A DNA stretch of 57,024 bases from Hyphomicrobiaceae bacterium (GCA_002919265.1 PKEY01000088.1:1-57024); one strand, 5' to 3'. Positions 8,486-18,123 are shown, counted from the first letter of the stretch. Notes: a model not told the origin generated them from the sequence alone. Numbers and translations: made by a program.

Positions 8486-9499
8486 TCATTTCCCAGGTGC
8501 CAGGAATCCAGCCTCTTTCATGAGATCGTAGTGAATCTTTTCGGCTTCCTCGACCCACTTGGCGAATTCCTCACCCTCCATGAACGTCTGATTATACGCG
8601 CCGCTTTCCATGAAAGTCTTCCAATCCTCCGTCTCCCTCACCTTCTTGAAGAGGTCGACGTAGAATTGCACCTGCTCCGGAGTTACGCCGCTCGGCATGA
8701 AAATGCCACGGAGCATTTGGTAGACGACCGGCAGCCCTGACTCCGTGCACGTTGGAATGTCGCTCCAGGCCATCGTTTCCGTAATTTTGTCGGTGTAAGT
8801 CGACCGCTCCTTATCGAAGATGCAAAGCGGCTTGAGCGCGCCGGATTTCCAATGCTGGGCTGCTTCGATGGGGTTGTTGACGGTTGAATTGACATGCTTG
8901 CCTACGAGCTGGACTGCAACCGTGCCGCCTCCCTGGAACGGAACGTAGGTGAATTTTTTGCCGCCCGTCTCCCGCTCAATGGCGACGGTTATGATTTGGT
9001 CCTCCTGCTTGGACCCAGTGCCGCCCATTTTGAACTGACGGTCAGGCGCCGCCTTTACGGCCTCGATGTACTCCTTGGCCGTGTTGTAGGGCGCGTCAGC
9101 AGGCACCCATAGGATAAACTGGTCCAGCGCCAGCATCGCAACCGGCGTCAGATCTCTCCAGCTGAATGGAGTACCCGTGCTCAGCGGAGTCGTGAACAGA
9201 TTGGAGAGCGTGATAATGATCTTGTGTGGATCGCCTTTGCTGTTCTTGACCTCGAGGAAGCCCTCGGCGCCAGCGCCACCGGACTTGTTGATGACGACCA
9301 TGGGCTGCTTCATCAGCTTGTGTTTGGACACAACGCCCTGAATGAAGCGCGCCATCTGATCAGCACCGCCACCCGTTCCAGCCGGGATGACAAATGTTAC
9401 TGGCTTCGTCGGCTCCCAGGCCATGGCCTGGTGCGGTGCAATCGTTGCGGCAGAGATCAGCCCTCCTGCAAGCGCAACTAAAGAGCAAAACTTTTTCAT
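8486..9499 (-). CDS. tctC: TTT transporter periplasmic binding protein, TctC-like
   Basis: A 337-residue periplasmic solute-binding protein (Bug/TctC family) that captures a carboxylate and hands it to TctAB. A signal peptide occupies about residues 1-27 (MKKFCSLVALAGGLISA...AMA), and the family motif VTFVIPAGTGGGADQMAR follows. The start at 9499 has AAAGGAG about 8 bases upstream; longer in-frame starts would bury the signal peptide behind a charged tail. It lies between tctA and tctB. The substrate is unknown. Its operator is shared with the regulator of the oxalate genes, so an oxalate or related dicarboxylate ligand is the favoured inference. Confidence 0.9.
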   Translation of the reverse strand: MKKFCSLVALAGGLISAATIAPHQAMAWEPTKPVTFVIPAGTGGGADQMARFIQGVVSKHKLMKQPMVVINKSGGAGAEGFLEVKNSKGDPHKIIITLSNLFTTPLSTGTPFSWRDLTPVAMLALDQFILWVPADAPYNTAKEYIEAVKAAPDRQFKMGGTGSKQEDQIITVAIERETGGKKFTYVPFQGGGTVAVQLVGKHVNSTVNNPIEAAQHWKSGALKPLCIFDKERSTYTDKITETMAWSDIPTCTESGLPVVYQMLRGIFMPSGVTPEQVQFYVDLFKKVRETEDWKTFMESGAYNQTFMEGEEFAKWVEEAEKIHYDLMKEAGFLAPGK

Positions 9500-9613
9500 A
9501 CTCCAGCTCCTTTTTCGTTTCCTCTCATTTGTATTTTTCATTGGCATTTTGTTTCTTTGAACGTCAGTAGAGGTTCATGAGGGCCAAATGGTCTCCCACT
9601 TGGCCCCACATTT

Positions 9614-11122
9614 TTATGCGTGTTGTGGCTTCGGCTTGCGAAGACTCGCTATGACCCACCGAATTCCTGGCCAGAACAGCAGGACCAATCCTAGGGTCAT
9701 GATGCTGCTTACGAGCCAGTTGGAGAAGAAGATGCCGAGGCTACCCTGGCTCAAAAGCATTGCCTGTCTGAAGGATCCTTCGGCCATGTCACCAAGGACC
9801 AGCGCCAGGACCAATGGCGGTAACGGGTAACCGAGTTTTACGAAAACGTACCCTATCACCCCGAACACCACCATCATCCATACGTCGAAGATGGAGTTGT
9901 TGACGGTGTAAGCCCCCACTGCGCAAACGACGAGAATGATGGGCGCAATGATTGAGAACGGTATGCGCAGGATCGAGGCGAATAGCGGCACGCACGTGAG
10001 GATAATGATAAGGCCCGCGATATTGCCCAGATACATGGACGCGATGAGGCCCCAGACAAAATCCGGCTGTTCGACGAACAGCATCGGCCCCGGCTGAAGG
10101 CCCCAGATCAAGAGACCTCCCAGCAACACCGCAGCGGTCGGCGAGCCCGGAATGCCGAGCGTTAGCATCGGCAGCAACGCACTCGTTCCGGCAGCATGCG
10201 CGGCCGTTTCCGGCGCCAGTACGCCTTCAATTTCCCCTTTGCCGAAATTCTTGGAGTTCTTTGAGAACTGCTTGGCCAGGCCATAGCTCATGAACGAGGC
10301 TGGTGTGGCGCCGCCGGGCGTAATGCCCATCCAGCAGCCGATCAGGCAGCTTCGCAAAAATGTGAACCAGAATTTCGGCAGCTGCTTCCACGTTTCCAGA
10401 ACCGCGTTCAGCCGGATTTTTGCGTGAGCGCCGGAAAAGCTGAGCCCCTCCTCCATCGACGACAAAATTTCGCCGATGCCAAAAAGACCGATGACTGCCA
10501 CCAGGAATACGAAGCCGTTCAGCAGCATTTCGTACCCGAACGTCATCCGCAGCTGGCCGGTAACGTTATCGAGCCCTACGGAGGCTAACGCGAAGCCAAG
10601 GCACATGGACGCGAGCGTCTTGAACGGAGAACCCCGCCCCATGCCGATAAAGCTCGCGAAGGTGAGGAATTGAACGGCGAAAAATTCAGGTGGACCAAAT
10701 CGTAATGCAAAATTCGCGACCAGCGGTGCGAGAAATGTAATGACGATCACCGCAACGATCGCCCCGATGAATGACGAGGTGAACGCCGCCGTCAGTGCCT
10801 CGTCGGCTTTTCCCTTTTGAGCCATGGGGTGGCCGTCGAATGTTGTTGCCACGGACCAAGGCTCGCCGGGAATATTGAACAAAATCGAGGTGATGGCGCC
10901 ACCGAACAAAGCCCCCCAATAGATGCAACTCAGCATGATAATTGCTGAGGTCGGCGGCATTGAAAATGTCAGGGGGAGGAGGATTGCAACACCATTGGCA
11001 CCTCCCAGCCCGGGCAAAACGCCGATGATCACACCAAGGAGGATGCCAATAAGCATCAGGAGCAGGTTAAACGGGGTCAATACGACCGCGAAACCTGCAA
11101 AAAGCGAGGCGATCTCTTCCAA
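9614..11122 (-). CDS. tctA: TTT transporter large permease subunit, TctA-like
   Basis: The 502-residue permease of a tripartite tricarboxylate transporter, with about 11-12 membrane segments. Diagnostic motifs are GVLPGLGGANGVAILLPLTF near the N-terminus, the repeat-like FNIPGEPWSVATTFDGHPMA, and in the second half GITPGGATPASFMSYGLAK and TLGIPGSPTAAVLLGGL. The start is most likely TTG at 11120-11122, with AGGGA 8 bases upstream; another TTG lies 27 bases further out. It is the first gene of the set. It sits opposite gntR across a 305-bp region with a matching pair of promoters and operators. The substrate is inferred, not shown, to be oxalate or a similar acid. Confidence 0.9.
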   Translation of the reverse strand: MEEIASLFAGFAVVLTPFNLLLMLIGILLGVIIGVLPGLGGANGVAILLPLTFSMPPTSAIIMLSCIYWGALFGGAITSILFNIPGEPWSVATTFDGHPMAQKGKADEALTAAFTSSFIGAIVAVIVITFLAPLVANFALRFGPPEFFAVQFLTFASFIGMGRGSPFKTLASMCLGFALASVGLDNVTGQLRMTFGYEMLLNGFVFLVAVIGLFGIGEILSSMEEGLSFSGAHAKIRLNAVLETWKQLPKFWFTFLRSCLIGCWMGITPGGATPASFMSYGLAKQFSKNSKNFGKGEIEGVLAPETAAHAAGTSALLPMLTLGIPGSPTAAVLLGGLLIWGLQPGPMLFVEQPDFVWGLIASMYLGNIAGLIIILTCVPLFASILRIPFSIIAPIILVVCAVGAYTVNNSIFDVWMMVVFGVIGYVFVKLGYPLPPLVLALVLGDMAEGSFRQAMLLSQGSLGIFFSNWLVSSIMTLGLVLLFWPGIRWVIASLRKPKPQHA

Positions 11123-11205
11123 CGGACGTTTCCCTATATTTTGATGCAAGCAGAGTTCTTGAGCCCTGCTTTGCCGCTTCCACTGCCTCCAAAGGCACAG
11201 AAACT

Positions 11206-11221
11206 TGGTATACCATATACC
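11206..11221 (+). promoter_or_regulatory. operator 1, before tctA
   Basis: TGGTATACCATATACC. The first ten bases are a perfect palindrome (TGGTATACCA), typical of GntR-family operators. It matches operator 2 at 15 of 16 positions, on the opposite strand. It overlaps the predicted -10 of the tctA promoter, which fits repression. It lies 84 bases before the tctA start. Confidence 0.7.
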
Positions 11222-11241
11222 GGCAAGGAAGCCTCGCGCAA
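11212..11241 (-). promoter_or_regulatory. predicted tctA promoter
   Basis: On the minus strand, TTGCGC (11241-11236), an 18-base spacer, then TATGGT (11217-11212). The same layout appears in front of gntR. The -10 element lies inside operator 1. Confidence 0.5.
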
Positions 11242-11325
11242 TCCCGGACTTGAGGAATAAAGAAATTCAAAATTGCTGGTATTCAGTTTTTGCCTAGCTG
11301 GCGAGACTGCAAAAAGAATATCAAC

Positions 11326-11355
11326 TTGCCCGGAACAACCGCGCTGGTGTATGGT
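11326..11355 (+). promoter_or_regulatory. predicted gntR-oxc-frc promoter
   Basis: TTGCCC (11326-11331), an 18-base spacer, then TATGGT (11350-11355), identical in layout to the tctA promoter. The -10 element lies inside operator 2, about 70 bases before the gntR start. Confidence 0.5.
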
Positions 11356-11361
11356 ATACCA
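11346..11361 (-). promoter_or_regulatory. operator 2, before gntR
   Basis: On the minus strand this reads TGGTATACCATACACC, with the palindromic core TGGTATACCA at 11352-11361. It is a mirror copy of operator 1 and lies 67 bases before gntR, suggesting autoregulation of the regulator and of the oxc-frc genes behind it. Confidence 0.7.
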
Positions 11362-11427
11362 GAGGCCAGCGACGAGAGGAGCCGGTCGCCTATCGCGTGA
11401 GTTTGTAAGGAGCTTTGGCGGTTAGGG

Positions 11428-12114
11428 ATGGCGAACACGCAGATCAGGATCGCGCCCCTTGGGGAGGCACAAAGCCTCAAGACACGCGCCTATGAAGCGT
11501 TGAAGGCGGCCATCCTGAACATGAACATCTATGACGAGAACGCAGAGCTCCGGCTCGATGAGCGGCAGCTTTCGGCCCGGTTCGGCGTGAGCCGCACCCC
11601 GCTTCGCGAGGCTCTCGCGCAGCTGGACCAGGAGGGGCTGGTCCGCATCGTCCCACGCCGCGGCATTTACATCGTGCGCAAGACCAAGGCCGAAATTCTT
11701 GAAATGATTACGGTCTGGGCCGCGCTTGAAAGCATGGCGGCACGGCTTGCCACCAAGGAGGCCTCCGACGAGGAGATCGCAAGCCTTCATGAATTGATTG
11801 ATGATTTTTCAGCAGACGAAATCGCCCGCAAAATGGGTGAATATTCGGACGCCAATATTCGTTTCCATCAGGCCATCATCAATCTCGGCAAGTGCGCCCT
11901 GATCCGCGAGCTCACGGATAAGCTGTTTTTCCACGTTCGCGCTATTCGGCATCGGACGATTTTCGAACAGGACCGCGCGCGGCGTTCGATCGTCGACCAC
12001 CGCGAAATCGTTGCTGCGCTCGAGGCGCGCGACACGGAGCGGGCCGAACGGCTGGTGCGCGAGCACACCCTGAGACTTCGGGACCACGTCGAGCGCTACG
12101 TCAACCTCGACTAG
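11428..12114 (+). CDS. GntR/FCD-family transcriptional regulator, candidate oxalate-pathway regulator
   Basis: A 228-residue regulator. The winged helix-turn-helix spans about residues 18-82 (LSARFGVSRTPLREALAQLDQEGLVRIVPRRGIYI), and the all-helical FCD ligand domain spans about 90-220. Likely metal/ligand residues are D141, H147, H191 and H213, the usual FCD pattern for sensing small carboxylates. It lies 33 bases before oxc and opposite the TTT transporter genes. Operators on both sides overlap predicted -10 elements, so it is probably a repressor released by oxalate or a product of it; the ligand is inference. The nearest good Shine-Dalgarno sequence (AAGGAG, 11407-11412) is rather far from the ATG. 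Confidence 0.9.
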   Translation: MANTQIRIAPLGEAQSLKTRAYEALKAAILNMNIYDENAELRLDERQLSARFGVSRTPLREALAQLDQEGLVRIVPRRGIYIVRKTKAEILEMITVWAALESMAARLATKEASDEEIASLHELIDDFSADEIARKMGEYSDANIRFHQAIINLGKCALIRELTDKLFFHVRAIRHRTIFEQDRARRSIVDHREIVAALEARDTERAERLVREHTLRLRDHVERYVNLD

Positions 12115-12147
12115 GCAATCTACAGATCATCGAAAGAAAGGAGCGAA

Positions 12148-13887
12148 ATGTCCGTAACGGCGCAAAGTGTGCAGGCACAGTCTGCAGGCGGGGAGCAGGA
12201 GCTGACGGACGGCTTTCATCTCATCATCGAAGCCCTGAAGCTCAACGGCCTCAACACCATCTACTGTGTGCCCGGCATCCCGATCACCGACCTGGCCCGT
12301 CTGGCGCAAGCATCGGGCATGCGCGTCATTTCCTTCCGGCATGAGCAGAACGCCGGCAACGCCGCAGCCATCGCCGGCTTCCTCACCAGGAAGCCTGGTA
12401 TTTGCCTTACCGTGTCTGCGCCCGGTTTCCTTAACGGACTGACCGCCCTGGCGAACGCGACGACCAACTGCTTCCCGATGATCCTCATTTCGGGGTCGTC
12501 CGAACGGGAAATCGTCGACCTGCAACAGGGCGACTACGAGGAGATGGACCAGCTCGCCATCGCCAAACCTCTTTGCAAGGCGGCGTATCGTATTCTGCGG
12601 GCGGAGGACATCGGCATCGGCGTAGCGCGCGCCATCCGTTCGGCTGTGTCTGGGCGACCCGGTGGCGTTTATCTCGATATTCCTGCCAAACTTCTTTCTC
12701 AGGTCATTGATGCCGAGCTCGGCCGGAAATCGCTCGTCAAGGTCATCGACCCGGCACCAGCCCAGATCCCGGCCAAGGAAGCCGTTGATCGGGCCCTCAA
12801 CCTTCTCCGGCAGGCGAAGCGTCCGCTCATCATTCTCGGCAAAGGCGCAGCTTATGCGCAGGCGGATGACGCAATTCGCGATCTTGTCGAGAAAAGCGGC
12901 ATTCCGTTCCTGCCCATGAGCATGGCGAAGGGCATCTTGCCTGACACGCACCCGCAGTGCGCCGGCGCGGCACGTTCGCTGGTGCTGAAAGAGTCCGATG
13001 TCGTCATGCTCATCGGCGCGCGGCTCAACTGGCTGCTCTCCCACGGCAAGGGCAAGACCTGGGGTGATGCGCCGAAGAAGTTTATTCAGATCGACATCGA
13101 ACCCAGGGAGATGGACAGCAACGTCGAGATCGCCGCGCCAATCGTGGGCGATATCGAATCGTGCGTCTCCCGGCTGCTCGAAGGCATGGGCAATGACTGG
13201 CCAAATCCGCCGGAGGAGTGGATCAAGACAGTCAACGCCAAAAAGGAAGAAAACATCGCCAAGATGGCGCCGCGGTTGAGAAACAACTCGGTGCCGATGG
13301 ATTTCCACGCCGCGCTTGGTGCGCTGCGTACCGTCATCAAGGAGCGGCCTGATACGATCCTCGTCAACGAAGGCGCCAACACCCTCGATCTGGCGCGCGG
13401 CATCATCGACATCCACAAGCCGCGCAAGCGTCTCGACGTCGGTACCTGGGGCGTCATGGGCATCGGCACGGGCTTCGCGATCGCGGCGGCGATCGAAACC
13501 GGCAACCGCGTGCTTGCCGTCGTCGGCGACAGCGCCTTCGGATTCTCCGGCATGGAGATCGAAACGATCTGCCGGTACAATTTGCCGGTCTGTGTTGTCG
13601 TCTTCAACAACAACGGCATTTATCGCGGGACCGAGGTCAATCCATCGGGCGGTCCTGACCCCGCGATCACTGTGTTCGTCAAGGACGCCCGCTACGACAA
13701 GATGATGGAAGCCTTCGGCGGCGTTGGCGTCCATGCTACGACGCCTGACGAACTGAAGCGCGCCGTCGAGGAAGCGCTGGATTCGGGCAAGCCTACCCTC
13801 ATCAACGCAGCAATCGATCCCGCGGCAGGCAGTGAAAGCGGCCGCATCGGAAATCTTAATCCACAAAGCCTGCTGAAAAAGAAATAA
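12148..13887 (+). CDS. oxc: oxalyl-CoA decarboxylase
   Basis: A 579-residue thiamine-diphosphate enzyme that converts oxalyl-CoA to formyl-CoA and CO2, in the cytoplasm. The N-terminal Pyr domain has the ThDP-activating glutamate E66 in [18 protein letters not shown]. The middle domain binds the nucleotide part of CoA/ADP. The C-terminal PP domain has the Mg/ThDP motif [11 protein letters not shown] followed by FNNNGIY. Length and motifs fit the Oxc group rather than acetolactate synthases. GAAAGGAG lies ahead of the ATG. It follows gntR and is 11 bases before frc, and these two enzymes together form the classic oxalate-degradation pair. Confidence 0.96.
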   Translation: MSVTAQSVQAQSAGGEQELTDGFHLIIEALKLNGLNTIYCVPGIPITDLARLAQASGMRVISFRHEQNAGNAAAIAGFLTRKPGICLTVSAPGFLNGLTALANATTNCFPMILISGSSEREIVDLQQGDYEEMDQLAIAKPLCKAAYRILRAEDIGIGVARAIRSAVSGRPGGVYLDIPAKLLSQVIDAELGRKSLVKVIDPAPAQIPAKEAVDRALNLLRQAKRPLIILGKGAAYAQADDAIRDLVEKSGIPFLPMSMAKGILPDTHPQCAGAARSLVLKESDVVMLIGARLNWLLSHGKGKTWGDAPKKFIQIDIEPREMDSNVEIAAPIVGDIESCVSRLLEGMGNDWPNPPEEWIKTVNAKKEENIAKMAPRLRNNSVPMDFHAALGALRTVIKERPDTILVNEGANTLDLARGIIDIHKPRKRLDVGTWGVMGIGTGFAIAAAIETGNRVLAVVGDSAFGFSGMEIETICRYNLPVCVVVFNNNGIYRGTEVNPSGGPDPAITVFVKDARYDKMMEAFGGVGVHATTPDELKRAVEEALDSGKPTLINAAIDPAAGSESGRIGNLNPQSLLKKK

Positions 13888-13898
13888 GGGAGCTTGAA

Positions 13899-15167
13899 AT
13901 GAAGGCCCTGGAAGGCATCCGCGTCCTGGATTTCACCCACGTGCAGTCCGGCCCCACCTGCACGCAGCTTCTGGCCTGGTTTGGCGCCGACGTTATCAAG
14001 GTGGAGCGGCCAGGCACCGGAGACATCACCCGCAATCAGCTGCAGGATATCCCGAACGTGGATAGCCTGTATTTCACGATGCTGAACCACAACAAGCGGT
14101 CGATCACGCTCGATACCAAACACCCCAAGGGCAAGGAGGTATTGGAGCGGTTGATCAAGGTCTGCGACGTGCTGGTGGAGAATTTTGCGCCGGGCGTGCT
14201 TGATCGCATGGGTTTTTCCTGGGAGCGGATCCAGGAGCTTAATCCGCGGATGATCTACGCCTCCATCAAGGGGTTCGGCCCTGGCCCTTATGAGGATTGC
14301 AAGGTCTACGAAAACATCGCCCAGTGCACAGGCGGCGCCGCGTCCACCACGGGCTTTGACGACGGCCCGCCGCTGGTGACGGGCGCGCAGATCGGCGACA
14401 GCGGTACCGGCCTGCACCTGGCCCTCGGCATCGTGACCGCCCTCTTCCAGCGAACGCGCACCGGCCGTGGTCAGCGCGTCACCTGCGCCATGCAGGACGG
14501 CGTGCTCAATCTCTGCCGCGTGAAGTTGCGTGACCAGCAGCGCCTCGCCCACGGTCCGTTGACCGAATATCCGCAGTACAGCGAGGGCAAGCCGTTCGGT
14601 GACACCGTTCCGCGCTCGGGCAATGCTTCCGGTGGTGGCCAGCCTGGCTGGATTTTGAAGTGCAAAGGCTGGGAGACCGACCCCAACGCGTACATCTACT
14701 TCATCGCCCAGGCACCCGTCTGGGACAAGATTTGCGACGTCATCGGCGAGCCTGAATGGAAGACGCACCCCGATTACGCAACACCGAAGGCCCGGCTTCC
14801 GCGGCTCAAGCAAATCTTTGAGCGCATTGAGCAGTGGACCATGACCAAGACGAAGTTCGAGGTCATGGAAACTCTCAACAAGTACGACATCCCCTGCGGG
14901 CCGATCCTTTCGATGAAGGAGCTTGCCGAGGATCAGTCGCTGCGCGCCACCGGCACGATTGTCGAGGTCGATCACCCGACACGCGGCAAGTATCTGACGG
15001 TCGGCAACCCCATCAAGCTCTCCGACAGCCCGGCCGAAGTGAGGCGCTCTCCGCTGCTCGGCGAGCATACGGAAGAAATTCTGCGTGACGTGTTGGGCTA
15101 TACCGACGAGGAAATCGCCGAAATCAGGCCGGCGACAGAACCGCCGCAAAGGCAGGCCGCAGAATGA
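13899..15167 (+). CDS. frc: formyl-CoA:oxalate CoA-transferase
   Basis: A 422-residue class III CoA-transferase. It moves CoA from formyl-CoA to oxalate, giving oxalyl-CoA for Oxc and releasing formate. The catalytic aspartate is D167 in [10 protein letters not shown]. Other fingerprints are the N-terminal [23 protein letters not shown] with Q16, and the substrate loop [21 protein letters not shown], which matches bacterial Frc/YfdW well. GGGAG lies ahead of the ATG. Together with Oxc it makes a cycle whose net reaction is oxalate to formate plus CO2. A hairpin follows 10 bases after the stop. Confidence 0.96.
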   Translation: MKALEGIRVLDFTHVQSGPTCTQLLAWFGADVIKVERPGTGDITRNQLQDIPNVDSLYFTMLNHNKRSITLDTKHPKGKEVLERLIKVCDVLVENFAPGVLDRMGFSWERIQELNPRMIYASIKGFGPGPYEDCKVYENIAQCTGGAASTTGFDDGPPLVTGAQIGDSGTGLHLALGIVTALFQRTRTGRGQRVTCAMQDGVLNLCRVKLRDQQRLAHGPLTEYPQYSEGKPFGDTVPRSGNASGGGQPGWILKCKGWETDPNAYIYFIAQAPVWDKICDVIGEPEWKTHPDYATPKARLPRLKQIFERIEQWTMTKTKFEVMETLNKYDIPCGPILSMKELAEDQSLRATGTIVEVDHPTRGKYLTVGNPIKLSDSPAEVRRSPLLGEHTEEILRDVLGYTDEEIAEIRPATEPPQRQAAE

Positions 15168-15177
15168 TTTTCGAAAA

Positions 15178-15208
15178 TGCCTCCGCAAAGTTTTCACCTG
15201 CGGAGGCA
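15178..15208 (+). terminator. stem-loop after frc, no T-run
   Basis: TGCCTCCGC (15178-15186) pairs perfectly with GCGGAGGCA (15200-15208) around a 13-base loop. No T-run follows, so it is more likely a partial terminator or an mRNA 3'-end stabiliser than a complete stop. Confidence 0.4.
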
Positions 15209-15401
15209 GACGCCCAATGCCAGTCTCATCGACAGGAAAGAGTCGATGTTCGTCAAGGTGAAAAGACTGAAACAGAGCGCGCCTGATCCGTCGGCTCGAT
15301 TTCCCTCAGGCCCAATCCCGGATGACCGGCTACCCCGCGATTTCCGAGAAAATTGGGCATCTCTCATATTTGGGGGCCATCCAGGCAGCTCTTGAAAGAA
15401 A

Positions 15402-15419
15402 TTCCCGTGATTACGGGAA
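15402..15419. promoter_or_regulatory. palindrome before the formyltransferase-ligase gene
   Basis: TTCCCGT (15402-15408) and ACGGGAA (15413-15419) form a perfect inverted repeat with a GATT centre, 58 bases before the start of the fusion gene. It could be an operator or a leader hairpin. It does not resemble the TGGTATACCA motif. The remaining 15209-15401 shows no gene. Confidence 0.4.
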
Positions 15420-15476
15420 AGGAGCCGAGAAAAAAGGTCCGCACGGCACAGACAAAGAAATTTGGGAAGGAATCAA

Positions 15477-18113
15477 ATGCGCATCGTAGTCCATGGGCAG
15501 CAGGCTTTCGGAAAGGCCGTTCTTGAGAAGCTGCTGGAGCGCGGAGAGAACGTGGTTGCCGTGTTCTGCGCGCCCGACAAGGAGGGCAAACCGCGCGATC
15601 CACTCGCTGCCTTTGCCGAGGAAAAAGGCCTGCCTGTTCACCAGCCCAAATCATGGAAGACGCCGGAAGCGCTCGAGTTGATGCGCTCCTACGAGCCAGA
15701 TCTGTGCGTGATGGCCTATGTCACGCTGTTCGTACCGCAGGCGGTGCTCGACGTTCCGAAGCTCGGCACCATCCAGTACCACCCCTCTCTGCTGCCTCTG
15801 CACCGCGGCCCGTCCTCGATCAACTGGCCCATCGCCATGGGCAAGACGCGCACGGGCCTTACGATTTTCTGGCCCGATGAGGGGCTCGATGAGGGGCCCA
15901 TCCTTCTCCAAAAGGAGGTTGAAATCGGCCCGGACGAGACGCTGGGAGACGTGTACTTCAAGAAGCTCTTCCCCCTCGGCGTCGAGGCCATGATGGAGGC
16001 TGTCGACCTCGTCCGCGCGGGTAAAGCCCCGAAAATTCCGCAAGATCACTCAAAGGCCACTTACGAGAGCTGGTTCAAAAAGGAGCTCGCCGAGATCGAT
16101 TGGTCGAAGCCGGTTTCCGAGGTTTACAACCTCATTCGCGCGAGCAACCCCGCGCCGGGCGCCTGGAGCACAATCAAGGGCACAAAGCTCGACATCTTCG
16201 ATTCTGCCAAGCTAGATGGCTCAGGCGGCCCTGGCGAAATTGTCGCCATTACAGGCGAGGGCATTCAGGTTGCGGCCAAGGGCGGCCGTATCTTGATCAA
16301 GCGGGTGCGCGCGCCTGGCGGCCAGAAAATTCCGGCAACGGAATATGCCGTCTCCGCGGGACTCAAGGTCGGAGATCGGTTCGATCCGCCGTCAGGAAAG
16401 TCAACGCCAGACAAGTCTTCAGGGGGAACGTCCTCCTCCACGGTGAAATCGGACATTGAGATCGCCCGCGAAGCGAAAATGAAGCCGATCCAGGAGGTCG
16501 GCGCGAAGCTGGGCATCCCGCCTGAGGCGCTTCTTCTTTATGGACCGACGAAGGCAAAGGTTTCCTACGACTTTATCAACACCCTTCAGGATCGCCCGGA
16601 CGGCAAGCTCATCCTCGTGACCGCGATCAACCCGACGCCGGCTGGCGAGGGCAAGACCACCACGACGGTGGGCCTTGGCGATGCCCTCAATCGCATCGGC
16701 AAGAAGGCCATGAGCTGCCTTCGCGAGCCCTCGCTGGGCCCGTGCTTCGGAATGAAGGGCGGCGCAGCCGGTGGCGGTTACGCCCAGGTCGTGCCGATGG
16801 AGGACATCAACCTCCACTTCACCGGCGATTTCCACGCGATCACGTCGGCGAACAACCTGCTCGCCGCGATGATCGACAATCATATTTACTGGGGCAACGA
16901 GCTCGGCATCGACCCACGGCGCATCGCCTGGCGGCGCGTCATGGACATGAACGACCGCGCACTGCGCTCTATCGTGAACTCGCTGGGCGGCGTCGCGAAT
17001 GGCTTCCCACGGCAGGACGGCTTCGACATCACGGTCGCGTCCGAGGTCATGGCCATCCTGTGCCTTGCCACGGACCTCAAGGACCTGCAGCGCCGGCTCG
17101 GCAACATCGTGGTTGCCTACACGCGTGACCGGAAGCCGATCCTCGCGCGAGATCTCAAGGCAGACGGCGCCATGACCGTCCTGCTCAAGGACGCGCTGAT
17201 GCCAAACCTCGTGCAAACGCTGGAGAACAACCCCGTGTTCGTCCACGGCGGCCCGTTCGCCAACATCGCGCACGGCTGCAACTCGGTGCTGGCGACGAAA
17301 ACGGCGTTGAAGCTTGCGGATTACGTTGTGACCGAGGCCGGCTTCGGCGCGGATCTCGGCGCCGAGAAGTTCTTCGACATCAAGTGCCGGAAGGCTGGCC
17401 TCAAGCCGTCGGCGGCGGTGATCGTCGCAACGGTGCGTGCGCTCAAGATGCACGGCGGCGTCGCCAAGGAAGACCTCAAGACCGAGAACGTCGAAGCTGT
17501 GCGCAAGGGCGCGGAGAACCTGAAGCGCCACATTGAGAACGTGCGCAAGTTCGGCATCCAGCCCGTGGTCGCCATCAACCGCTTCATTTCCGATACCGAC
17601 GCGGAATTGAAAGCTGTCATGGAGATCGCGGAGAGCGCCGGAACGCGGGCATTCGCCTGCACGCACTGGGCCGATGGCGGCAAGGGCGCCGAGGACCTCG
17701 CACGGCACGTCGTCGAGATCTGCGAAAGCGGCAAGGCCGACTTCAAGCTGCTTTATCCCGACGACATGCCGCTGTGGGAGAAGATCAAGACGATTGCGAC
17801 CAGCCTGTACGGCGCGGCGGACATCAGTGCGGATGCGAGCGTCCGCAATCAGCTGAAAGAGTTCGAGGAGAACGGCTACGGGCACCTGCCCATCTGCATG
17901 GCGAAAACGCAGTACTCGTTCTCGACGAACCCGAACCTGCGCGGCGCTCCGACGGGCCACGTGGTCAATATCCGTGAGGTGATCCTGTCGGCGGGTGCCG
18001 AGTTCGTCGTTGCGGTCTGCGGCGACATCATGCGGATGCCGGGCCTGCCGCGCGTGCCCTCAGCCGAACAGATCCGCCTCAATGAGAAAGGGCAAATCGA
18101 GGGTCTGTTCTAA
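15477..18113 (+). CDS. fusion of formyltransferase/10-formyl-THF hydrolase-like module and formate-tetrahydrofolate ligase
   Basis: An 878-residue two-module protein. Residues 1-203 form a formyltransferase N domain and about 204-302 its C domain, closest in pattern to the hydrolase part of ALDH1L1. H102 in [11 protein letters not shown] and D138 in DEGLDEG keep the catalytic spacing of 36. A Ser/Thr/Gly/Pro linker (about 303-325) leads to a complete formate-THF ligase (about 326-878). This has [11 protein letters not shown] (386-396), [15 protein letters not shown] (425-439) and [12 protein letters not shown]. The ligase makes 10-formyl-THF from formate, THF and ATP. The first module may hydrolyse it, or may load THF from another formyl donor such as formyl-CoA; that part is open. 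GGGAAGG lies 6 bases before the ATG. The position behind oxc-frc suggests formate capture. Confidence 0.92.
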   Translation: MRIVVHGQQAFGKAVLEKLLERGENVVAVFCAPDKEGKPRDPLAAFAEEKGLPVHQPKSWKTPEALELMRSYEPDLCVMAYVTLFVPQAVLDVPKLGTIQYHPSLLPLHRGPSSINWPIAMGKTRTGLTIFWPDEGLDEGPILLQKEVEIGPDETLGDVYFKKLFPLGVEAMMEAVDLVRAGKAPKIPQDHSKATYESWFKKELAEIDWSKPVSEVYNLIRASNPAPGAWSTIKGTKLDIFDSAKLDGSGGPGEIVAITGEGIQVAAKGGRILIKRVRAPGGQKIPATEYAVSAGLKVGDRFDPPSGKSTPDKSSGGTSSSTVKSDIEIAREAKMKPIQEVGAKLGIPPEALLLYGPTKAKVSYDFINTLQDRPDGKLILVTAINPTPAGEGKTTTTVGLGDALNRIGKKAMSCLREPSLGPCFGMKGGAAGGGYAQVVPMEDINLHFTGDFHAITSANNLLAAMIDNHIYWGNELGIDPRRIAWRRVMDMNDRALRSIVNSLGGVANGFPRQDGFDITVASEVMAILCLATDLKDLQRRLGNIVVAYTRDRKPILARDLKADGAMTVLLKDALMPNLVQTLENNPVFVHGGPFANIAHGCNSVLATKTALKLADYVVTEAGFGADLGAEKFFDIKCRKAGLKPSAAVIVATVRALKMHGGVAKEDLKTENVEAVRKGAENLKRHIENVRKFGIQPVVAINRFISDTDAELKAVMEIAESAGTRAFACTHWADGGKGAEDLARHVVEICESGKADFKLLYPDDMPLWEKIKTIATSLYGAADISADASVRNQLKEFEENGYGHLPICMAKTQYSFSTNPNLRGAPTGHVVNIREVILSAGAEFVVAVCGDIMRMPGLPRVPSAEQIRLNEKGQIEGLF

Positions 18114-18123
18114 GACACCCATT

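Larger units (their letters stand above)
11123..11427. other. divergent tctA/gntR control region
   Basis: A 305-bp non-coding stretch between the two divergent genes. It contains two promoter/operator units in mirror orientation, at 11206-11241 and 11326-11361. The operator centres are 146 bp apart, close to 14 turns of B-DNA, so both could bind on one face and loop. That is inference from spacing. Confidence 0.7.

Noticed and set aside
12127..13866. 579-codon open frame on the minus strand opposite oxc
   Set aside because: It is a mirror of oxc caused by codon bias. The translation is rich in Arg/Asp/His, matches no family, and the plus strand encodes a clear Oxc.
13692..15197. 501-codon minus-strand frame opposite frc
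   Set aside because: Frc on the plus strand has all family motifs. The antisense frame has no recognisable domain or ribosome site.
16419..17960. 513-codon minus-strand frame opposite the formate-THF ligase module
   Set aside because: A codon-bias artefact; the plus strand carries both FTHFS signatures.
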